Assembly: GCA_029267975.1 (NCBI GenBank)
Contig: JAJUHH010000184.1
Location: forward strand, 1-6,231
Direction: 5' to 3'
DNA length: 6,231 nt
Source of the DNA: Clostridiales bacterium
GTDB taxonomy: Bacteria > Bacillota > Clostridia > Lachnospirales > Lachnospiraceae
Shown here: positions 1-4,360 of the stretch, piece after piece
Position numbering within the stretch: position 1 is the first letter of the stretch
Layout of the letters: every line of letters begins with the position of its first letter
Translations under genes and position numbers: made by a program
Notes under the pieces: model-generated
What the model saw: only the letters and a program-made list of their open reading frames with translations
Told to the model about the DNA's origin: nothing
The model's database searches: none

Positions 1-1
1 A

Positions 2-169
2 GAGAATGTATAGGGCATAGATGCTTCGAATCTGTGCCCTGTTTAAATCATCTAATTGTCTTTCAATACTTGCTACTATTCCTGAAACGATTCCCATATC
101 AGCAAAGCTAATCGACTGCATTTCCTTACGGATTTGCTCTACAGCATATTTTTCTCCCCTTGCCTCCTG
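2..169 (-). CDS. Open minus-strand frame, unrecognised, running off the left edge (possible gene remnant)
   Basis: Reading leftwards from about 169 there are 56 codons without a stop, continuing past the left edge. The translation is helix-like and charged, for example EARGEKYAVEQIRKEM, then SIERQLDDLNRAQIRSIYAL. No start codon with a ribosome binding site is visible at its right end. The frame continues as a meaningless shadow into the UvrA-like remnant, so if it is a real gene its N-terminus was cut off at the junction near 155-167. I do not recognise the family. An open run of this length can occur by chance, so this is a weak call. It is listed because the plus strand here has no coding sense and the UvrA homology starts abruptly beside it. 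Confidence 0.3.
12..40. repeat. Hairpin, 11-bp stem
   Basis: The arms AGGGCATAGAT (12-22) and ATCTGTGCCCT (30-40) pair with one G-U wobble around the 7-base loop gcttcga. No T-run follows on the plus strand (gtttaaatcatct), so it is not a typical intrinsic terminator. It also lies inside the open minus-strand frame, so it may be coincidental, or it may be a weak terminator for a gene to the left. Confidence 0.35.
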
Positions 170-1022
170 ATTATTGAGCACGATCTGGATGTCATGGAGG
201 CTGCAGATTATATTGTGGATATGGGCCCCGGTTCCGGAAAATACGGTGGAAAAGTCATTGCCACAGGGACCTTGGAAGAGATCAAGAATCAGGAAGCTTC
301 TGTGACAGGAGCCTGCCTTCGCAGCCCCCAGCCTGGAAAAAAAGCTATCGGAAGGCAAATGATGTGATTAAGATCCAGGATGCGGTTAAGTATAACCTGC
401 AAAAGGTAAATGTGAATATACCCGTGGGCTGCTTAACCTCTGTGACCGGTCCTTCGGGTTCGGGAACAATCCACCTTGATCTTTGAGGTGCTTGCAAAGG
501 CTGAGCGCTATGGGAACGATAATAAGATATTCGGATTGGAGCTTTTTGACCAGGTAATAGAAATTGAACAGTCAGCCATTAGCAGAATGAAGCGTTCTAA
601 TGTAGCAACCTACTCAGAGCTGTATTCAGAGATTAGGGCTGTCTTTGCCAGGACGTCGGGTGCCAAGGAACAAGGTCTTACGGCAAAGCATTTCTCCTTT
701 AACTCACCAGGCGGCAGATGCGAGAATTGCCAGGGAGCTGATTGTAAGCGGGACAGGGAAGAGAACCTTATATTTAATGGATGAGCCTACAACCGGGCTG
801 CATCCTAAGGATGTTGAGCATTTTCTTATCCTCCTTAACCGGATGGTGGATGCAGGCAACACCATCGTAGTGCTAGAGCATAATCAGCAGCTGATTAAGA
901 ATAGTGACTGGGTGATTGACCTGGGCCCGGAGGATGGGGAGCATGGAGGCAAGGTTATATTTGAGGGAATTCCCAGAGAAATGCTTAAATCAAGGGAAAG
1001 CGTAACAGCAAAATATTTATGA
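160..1022 (+). pseudogene. UvrA-like ABC-class ATPase, decayed remnant
   Basis: An intact protein of this family is a tandem ABC ATPase of the UvrA class (DNA-damage recognition, or a drug-resistance-type UvrA paralogue). Here only pieces survive, in order. In frame 2, about 167-340, is the end of the first ATPase half (IIEHDLDVMEAADYIVDMGP, ending in a SVTG motif). In frame 1, about 340-466, is the start of the second half (KYNLQKVNVNIPVG, then the Walker A lead-in TGPSGSG). In frame 2, 470-736, it continues through FDQVIEIEQSAI to the first half of the zinc motif, GGRCENCQG. In frame 3, about 729-1022, come RELIVSGTGKRTLYLMDEPTTG (Walker B), the EHN switch, DLGPE and a normal C-terminus SVTAKYL. 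The N-terminal half, including the first Walker A, is absent. The ABC signature (LSGGEAQR) and the second CxxC are deleted. Two frameshifts and a deletion separate the pieces, so no functional product is expected. The style of the C-terminal half (LHPKDVEHFLILLNRM, EHNQQLIKNSDW) suggests a UvrA paralogue rather than the housekeeping uvrA; that is recall, not a search. Confidence 0.88.
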
Positions 1023-1040
1023 TGATAGTTTAAGTAATCA

Positions 1041-1073
1041 GAAGGGGGACTAAGTTAACACAGCCCCCTTTTT
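1041..1073. terminator. Convergent, probably bidirectional intrinsic terminator
   Basis: The arms GAAGGGGG (1041-1048) and CCCCCTTTTT (1064-1073) form a G-C-rich stem that continues inward as CT/AG past a bulged A, with a loop around aagttaaca. On the plus strand the stem ends in T5, which is good for stopping transcription from the UvrA-like remnant. Read on the minus strand it is followed by ttctgattactt, which is less T-rich but still plausible for the regulator. It overlaps the last codons and stop of the minus-strand regulator gene. Confidence 0.7.
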
Positions 1074-1877
1074 CTGATAAGCACTGGGAGTAGTGCCGTA
1101 TTTTTTAGAAAAGACCTTGGTAAAATAGTTTTGGTCTGAAAATCCGCACCTTTCTGAAATGTCACGAATAGAGTAATTGGCTTGTTGAAGCATTTCAAGT
1201 GCATGTGCCAGCCTTGTATCCTGCAGGTATTGATTGATGGACAGCCCGTAGGTGCTTTTAAAGGTATTCATGATGGTTGTTTTACTGTAGAAAAAGCGGT
1301 TGCTCAGGCTTTCTAAAGTAATTTTGGCGGCAAAATTCTGATTAATATACTTCTTTATCTCGTGCGCAAGATTCTGATCCGTTAGATTGAGTCTGTTGCT
1401 TAAACTGATGTATTCCGCACAGATATTCATAAGAGAGATACAGGATAAGATCTTATCCCGGGAACTGCTGGGAATGCGATCGATCTCTTTCTTCAGATAC
1501 TCCTTATCCTTTATATATTTACTTGCTTCATCATATACATAAGCCTTGCTGTCTTCCTTTGTGTCCAGAGTTTGTCCCATCATTAAATATCCGGATAAGA
1601 CCCCAAAATGATATAAGGGGGCCACAGCCTCATAAAGGCCGAATTTACATTTATAGATATAGATTTCCTGTGTGTTTTTTACGATTTCAAAGGCTTCAGC
1701 GTCATTTTGAACACAGCGTTTGCGTACCTCTTTATTTTGCTGCACCAGGGAGCAGAAGCCAGACAGGTTTCGTGGGTAAGCAGCAATCTCGTGTAAATTG
1801 GTATCATAGATAGATAAGCGGAAGCCGGATATGTTATGAAGTTCTTTCAAGACAGTAAAAAGTTCTATTTTTGGCAT
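1050..1877 (-). CDS. AraC-family transcriptional regulator with N-terminal PocR-type sensor domain
   Basis: 275 residues, no signal peptide or membrane segment, so a cytoplasmic DNA-binding regulator. Residues about 5-160 look like the PocR ligand-binding fold: FCSLV (Cys42), RKRCVQND (Cys55), IYKCKFGLYEAVAPL (Cys77), then GYLMMGQ at 97-102. The FC...C...YxCxxGL pattern is the mark of this family. Residues about 170-270 are the AraC DNA-binding domain with two helix-turn-helix units: ITLESLSNRFFYSKTTIMNTF, then SIRDISERCGFSDQNYFTKVF followed by the family ending KKYGTTPSAYQ. The start is supported by AGGAGA 7 bases upstream (minus strand). The gene is divergent from the sugar-nucleotide operon and shares its control region, so by position it is probably that operon's activator and perhaps controls itself. 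Ligand unknown: PocR domains are known to bind small organic molecules, and a sugar or its phosphate is only inferred here from the neighbours. Nothing looks truncated. Confidence 0.93.
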   Translation of the reverse strand: MPKIELFTVLKELHNISGFRLSIYDTNLHEIAAYPRNLSGFCSLVQQNKEVRKRCVQNDAEAFEIVKNTQEIYIYKCKFGLYEAVAPLYHFGVLSGYLMMGQTLDTKEDSKAYVYDEASKYIKDKEYLKKEIDRIPSSSRDKILSCISLMNICAEYISLSNRLNLTDQNLAHEIKKYINQNFAAKITLESLSNRFFYSKTTIMNTFKSTYGLSINQYLQDTRLAHALEMLQQANYSIRDISERCGFSDQNYFTKVFSKKYGTTPSAYQKKGAVLT

Positions 1878-1890
1878 AGGAGAGTCTCCT
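1878..1890 (-). promoter_or_regulatory. Regulator ribosome binding site inside a perfect palindrome
   Basis: Directly before the regulator ATG is a 13-base inverted repeat, AGGAGA-C-TCTCCT on the minus strand. Its first arm is the Shine-Dalgarno sequence. The arms are too close to form a stable RNA stem within one molecule (loop of one base), so it is more likely a short protein site or a coincidence. It fixes the start at 1877. Confidence 0.5.
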
Positions 1891-1920
1891 GTGGAATTAG
1901 CACTTTATTTAAAACTTTTA

Positions 1921-1950
1921 TATTTTACTATATCTTATGATATTTTATAG
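1921..1950. repeat. Three 10-bp-phased AT-rich repeats upstream of the operon promoter
   Basis: Three consecutive decamers, TATTTTACTA, TATCTTATGA and TATTTTATAG, share the core TAT(T/C)TTA once per helical turn. They lie immediately upstream of the operon -35 position and within the regulator's own promoter. Possible roles are intrinsic DNA curvature, an UP-type element, or half-sites for the AraC-type protein. The sequence does not decide between them. Confidence 0.45.
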
Positions 1951-1961
1951 AGATTAGTCAA
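1932..1961 (-). promoter_or_regulatory. Candidate promoter of the AraC-type regulator gene
   Basis: On the minus strand TTGACT (1961-1956, five of six consensus) is followed after 18 bases by TAAGAT (1937-1932, four of six). Transcription would start near 1925 and give a leader of about 50 bases. The -35 overlaps the inverted repeat at 1955-1970, so binding there could affect both promoters. Confidence 0.45.
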
Positions 1962-1970
1962 GACAGACTA
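1955..1970. promoter_or_regulatory. Inverted repeat, candidate operator between divergent promoters
   Basis: TAGTC (1955-1959), six bases aagaca, then GACTA (1966-1970): a perfect 5-bp dyad. It sits two bases upstream of the operon -10 and covers the regulator's -35. The position fits a shared operator, but the arms are short. Confidence 0.35.
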
Positions 1971-1978
1971 TGTATAAT
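1971..1978 (+). promoter_or_regulatory. Operon promoter -10 element (weak -35)
   Basis: A perfect TATAAT at 1973-1978 is preceded directly by TG. At 17-bp spacing the -35 would be gagatt (1950-1955), which is a poor match, as expected for a promoter that needs an activator such as the divergent AraC-type protein. The predicted start near 1985 gives a leader of almost 190 bases before the first gene. Confidence 0.5.
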
Positions 1979-2041
1979 AGAGACATAGGATCAAAGGTGC
2001 TGCCAGGTCTATCATTGGAAGGTACCTTTAGGTAACATATC

Positions 2042-2167
2042 AGGAGGTCAATAGATTAAGATTGCAAGGATCAAGAGAGGAACATTGCAGGAGATCAATA
2101 GATTATGATTGTAGGAGATTAATTGATTAATATTATAGTAATTAATAGATGAATATTATAGGAGGTC
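2042..2167 (+). repeat. Imperfect ~24-bp tandem repeats with a Shine-Dalgarno-like core in the operon leader
   Basis: Units start at 2042, 2067, 2089, 2113 and 2137, and a partial unit at 2160 is the true ribosome binding site (AGGAGGTC). Spacings are 25, 22, 24, 24 and 23 bases. The best-conserved part is AGGAGATCAATAGATTA, followed by a variable pair and ATTGT or ATTAT. The first and third units agree at 21 of 24 positions and the third and fourth at 19 of 24; the second unit (2067-2088) is shortened by two bases. AGGTCTATC at 2010 and AGGTAACATATC at 2030 may be older degenerate copies. The repeats lie between the promoter and the first gene, so they would be transcribed. They are not a CRISPR array: there are no unique spacers and the units abut. 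Confidence 0.8.
2160..2166 (+). promoter_or_regulatory. Ribosome binding site of the nucleotidyltransferase gene
   Basis: AGGAGGT at 2160-2166 lies 7 bases before the ATG at 2174. It is the last of the AGGAG cores in the leader and the only one correctly spaced for this start. Confidence 0.85.
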
Positions 2168-2173
2168 TTAAAA

Positions 2174-3094
2174 ATGAATGAGCCGGTATTAGTTATAATG
2201 GCAGCCGGTATGGGAAGCCGGTATGGAGGTTTAAAGCAGATTGATCCAATCAATGAGGAAGGAGATCTGATCATCGACCTTTCCATCTATGACGCTATTC
2301 GGGCAGGCTTTAAAAAGCTTATATTTGTCATAAAGGATGAGATTGAGAAGGATTTTAAGGAAAAGATCGGAGATCGGATAAGCAAGTACATCGATGTCCG
2401 CTATGTTTATCAGAGACTGGATCATGTGCCGGAGGGCTTTTTCGTCCCAGAGCAAAGAGTAAAGCCCTGGGGGACAGGCCATGCGGTCTTAAGCTGCCTG
2501 GGTACGGTTGATGCACCCTTTGCAGTAATCAATGCGGATGACTATTATGGCGTCGGTGCCTTTCAGACAATCTATGATTTCCTGACCAATACACAGGACA
2601 AGGACAAATACCAATACGCTATGGTTGGTTATATTCTGGAGAATACCTTAACCGAAAACGGACATGTTGCCCGGGGCGTCTGCAAAATCTCCGACCAGGG
2701 CTATTTAAGCGAGATTACCGAAAGAGTCAGGATAGAAATGCATGAGGAAGGCGCTCAGTATTCAGAGGATGAGGGGAAATCCTGGGTAACAATTCCACAG
2801 GGAAGTATCGTGTCCATGAATATGTGGGGCTTTACACCCAGCATTCTTAAGGAGCTGCAGGAAAGATTCCGTACCTTCTTAGCAAATGAGGTGCCCAAGA
2901 ATCCCTTAAAGGCGGAGTATTACCTTCCCGGTGTAGTAGGTCAGCTATTGGAGGAAGACAAAGCCGTTGTGAAGGTGTTGAAATCGGAGGATCGCTGGTA
3001 TGGAGTCACCTATAAGGAAGACAAGGAAGTGGTTATAAAGGCGATCGCTAATCTAAAGGCAAAGGGCTTATACCCGAAGAAGCTATGGGAATAA
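2174..3094 (+). CDS. Sugar-1-phosphate nucleotidyltransferase (NTP-transferase family), probable UDP-sugar pyrophosphorylase
   Basis: 306 residues, cytoplasmic. The N-terminus has the nucleotide-binding signature of the GT-A nucleotidyltransferase fold, MAAGMGSRYGGLKQ (residues 9-22), with Lys21 the likely phosphate-contacting lysine. KPWGTGHAVLS follows at 98-108, and INADDYYG at 119-126 carries the metal-binding Asp122/Asp123. VSMNMWGF (213-220) and RWYGVTYKEDK (274-284) complete the sugar side of the pocket. The family joins NTP and a sugar 1-phosphate to give an NDP-sugar and pyrophosphate. It is the first gene of the operon, 22 bases before the NahK-like kinase and upstream of galE. From this context the likely substrates are UTP with HexNAc-1-P or Gal/Glc-1-P, doing the job that LnpC or GalT does elsewhere. 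Specificity cannot be read from sequence alone; dTTP- or CTP-dependent activity is less likely but possible. The ORF is intact, with the start fixed by the strong ribosome binding site. Confidence 0.88.
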   Translation: MNEPVLVIMAAGMGSRYGGLKQIDPINEEGDLIIDLSIYDAIRAGFKKLIFVIKDEIEKDFKEKIGDRISKYIDVRYVYQRLDHVPEGFFVPEQRVKPWGTGHAVLSCLGTVDAPFAVINADDYYGVGAFQTIYDFLTNTQDKDKYQYAMVGYILENTLTENGHVARGVCKISDQGYLSEITERVRIEMHEEGAQYSEDEGKSWVTIPQGSIVSMNMWGFTPSILKELQERFRTFLANEVPKNPLKAEYYLPGVVGQLLEEDKAVVKVLKSEDRWYGVTYKEDKEVVIKAIANLKAKGLYPKKLWE

Positions 3095-3104
3095 ATACAT
3101 ACGT

Positions 3105-3110
3105 AAGGAG
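3105..3110 (+). promoter_or_regulatory. Ribosome binding site of the kinase gene
   Basis: AAGGAG ends 6 bases before the ATG at 3117, inside the 22-base gap after the nucleotidyltransferase stop. This supports co-transcription and the chosen start. Confidence 0.75.
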
Positions 3111-3116
3111 ACAAGC

Positions 3117-4238
3117 ATGACCAGAGTAGAATTGTGTGTCAAAATGAAGGAAGCAATTGAAAATATTGATTTTAAGGGAAGCTATCTGGATAGCTGTCAG
3201 TATGGAAGCGGCCATATTAACGATACCTTTTTGCTTCGTTATAAAAATGAGAAGGGCTCTGTCACAAACTATATTCTCCAAAGAATGAACCATGAGATTT
3301 TTAGGAATCCGGAGCAGCTCATGGAGAATATAGCCGGTGTTACAAAGTTTTTAAGAAACAAAATTGAGCAAAATCATGGTGATGTCAACCGCGAAACCAT
3401 GAATATCATTCCCACAAAGACAGGCTGCAGCTACTTTAAAGATAGCATCGGCTGCTATTGGAGAGGATATCAGTTTATCGAAAATACCATTTGCTATGAT
3501 ACGGTAAAGAATCCCGATGATTTTTATCAAAGTGCAGTGGCCTTTGGTAATTTTCAGTGTCAGCTGGCAGACTACCCGGCCAAGACCCTGCATGAGACGA
3601 TTCCGAATTTTCATCATACACCCATAAGACTTGAGAATTTAAAGAAAGCCATTAAGAAGGACCTGCTCGGACGGGTAAAGGAAGTAAAAAGGGAAATAGA
3701 ATTTGTCCTGGAGAGAGAAGACTTTACCCATATACTGATGGCTTCCTATGCTCAGGGAAAGCTTCCCCTGAAGGTAACCCACAATGATACAAAGCTAAAT
3801 AATATCTTATTTGATCGTGATACGAAAAAAGCCTTATGTGTTATTGATCTGGATACGGTTATGCCGGGCTTCTCCGTTAACGATTTTGGCGACTCCATCC
3901 GCTTTGGGGCAAGTACGGGAGCAGAGGATGAAACCGATCTATCTAAGGTGAATTTTGACCTGGACCTTTACAGATTATATACCAAAGGCTTCTTAGCAGG
4001 CTGCAAGGGCAGCTTAACGGACACCGAATTAGAGATGCTTCCGGTGGGCGCTAAGATGATGACCCTTGAATGCGGCATTAGATTCCTAACCGATTATCTG
4101 GAAGGTGATACCTACTTTAAGATCCATCGTGAGAAGCATAATTTGGACAGATGCAGGACACAGTTTAAATTAGTTGCCGATATGGAGAAGAATTGGGAGG
4201 CTATGAAAGAGATTGTAAGGAGCTATTGCAAGATGTAA
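3117..4238 (+). CDS. nahK: NahK-like N-acetylhexosamine 1-kinase (aminoglycoside phosphotransferase fold)
   Basis: 373 residues, close to the roughly 360 of bifidobacterial NahK, which makes GlcNAc-1-P or GalNAc-1-P from the free sugar and ATP. Visible motifs are an N-lobe loop YGSGHINDTF (29-38), the strand ILQRMNHEIF (53-62), WRGYQFIENT (115-124), the catalytic loop THNDTKLNNIL (221-231) with Asp224 as likely base and Asn229 as metal ligand, and CVIDLDTVMPG (241-251) with Asp244/Asp246 for Mg. This H-x-D-x-K-x-x-N / DLD arrangement is that of the aminoglycoside phosphotransferase/choline kinase superfamily, and the DTK(L/V)xN and DLDTVMPG forms are typical of the NahK branch. The protein is soluble with no signal peptide. 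It sits between the nucleotidyltransferase and galE, which supports a sugar kinase over an antibiotic-resistance role. Whether it prefers GlcNAc, GalNAc or another hexose is not visible. Such proteins are often annotated only as phosphotransferases. Confidence 0.85.
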   Translation: MTRVELCVKMKEAIENIDFKGSYLDSCQYGSGHINDTFLLRYKNEKGSVTNYILQRMNHEIFRNPEQLMENIAGVTKFLRNKIEQNHGDVNRETMNIIPTKTGCSYFKDSIGCYWRGYQFIENTICYDTVKNPDDFYQSAVAFGNFQCQLADYPAKTLHETIPNFHHTPIRLENLKKAIKKDLLGRVKEVKREIEFVLEREDFTHILMASYAQGKLPLKVTHNDTKLNNILFDRDTKKALCVIDLDTVMPGFSVNDFGDSIRFGASTGAEDETDLSKVNFDLDLYRLYTKGFLAGCKGSLTDTELEMLPVGAKMMTLECGIRFLTDYLEGDTYFKIHREKHNLDRCRTQFKLVADMEKNWEAMKEIVRSYCKM

Positions 4239-4247
4239 GTTATTGAG

Positions 4248-4296
4248 GAAGGAAAGAACAACAGTGCATTTTGGGATGCAAATTGCTCTTTCCTTC
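4248..4296 (+). repeat. Long hairpin between kinase and galE
   Basis: GAAGGAAAGA (4248-4257) pairs perfectly with TCTTTCCTTC (4287-4296). Inside it a second stem TGCAT/ATGCA (4265-4269 with 4276-4280) closes the six-base loop tttggg. No T-run follows (taggtatagtt), so it is not a standard terminator. In the middle of an operon it may be an RNA stability or processing element, or a partial attenuator that sets the ratio of GalE to the upstream enzymes. Confidence 0.6.
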
Positions 4297-4349
4297 TAGG
4301 TATAGTTACGAAGTGCAACAGCTCCTTAAGTGAATAAATTACATTAATA

Positions 4350-4355
4350 GGGAGG
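4350..4355 (+). promoter_or_regulatory. Ribosome binding site of galE
   Basis: GGGAGG ends 5 bases before the ATG at 4361. The 122-base gap after the kinase gene holds the hairpin but no convincing promoter, so galE is probably read from the same transcript. Confidence 0.75.
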
Positions 4356-4360
4356 TTACT

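Noticed and set aside
134..367. A 77-codon frame starting with ATG at 134, as an independent small gene
   Set aside because: Its first 10-12 residues are junction sequence and the rest is the middle of a UvrA-like protein; there is no ribosome binding site. It is treated as part of the pseudogene.
645..1022. A 125-codon frame as a separate ATPase gene
   Set aside because: Its first ~25 residues are out-of-frame shadow of the previous UvrA piece; real homology starts only at about 729. It is the last piece of the same pseudogene.
160..1022. Programmed frameshifting in a functional UvrA-like gene
   Set aside because: Besides the two shifts there is a large deletion of the ABC signature and loss of the N-terminal half, which together indicate decay rather than recoding.
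1523..1813. Plus-strand frame of 96 codons
   Set aside because: Antisense shadow of the AraC-type regulator; Cys/Pro/Arg/His-rich composition without recognisable motifs.
2042..2167. Short CRISPR array
   Set aside because: Units abut with no unique spacers, diverge from each other, and merge into the ribosome binding site; no cas genes are present.
1979..2173. Riboswitch in the operon leader
   Set aside because: The leader is long enough, but it is dominated by AT-rich tandem repeats and I see no conserved aptamer pattern.
2231..2482. Minus-strand frame inside the nucleotidyltransferase gene
   Set aside because: Shadow of a well-supported gene, with no ribosome binding site or motif.
3351..3617. 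Minus-strand frame inside the kinase gene
   Set aside because: Shadow of the NahK-like gene; same reasoning.
4248..4300. Intrinsic terminator separating kinase and galE
   Set aside because: The stem is strong but no T-run follows, and galE has no convincing promoter of its own, so a shared transcript is more likely.
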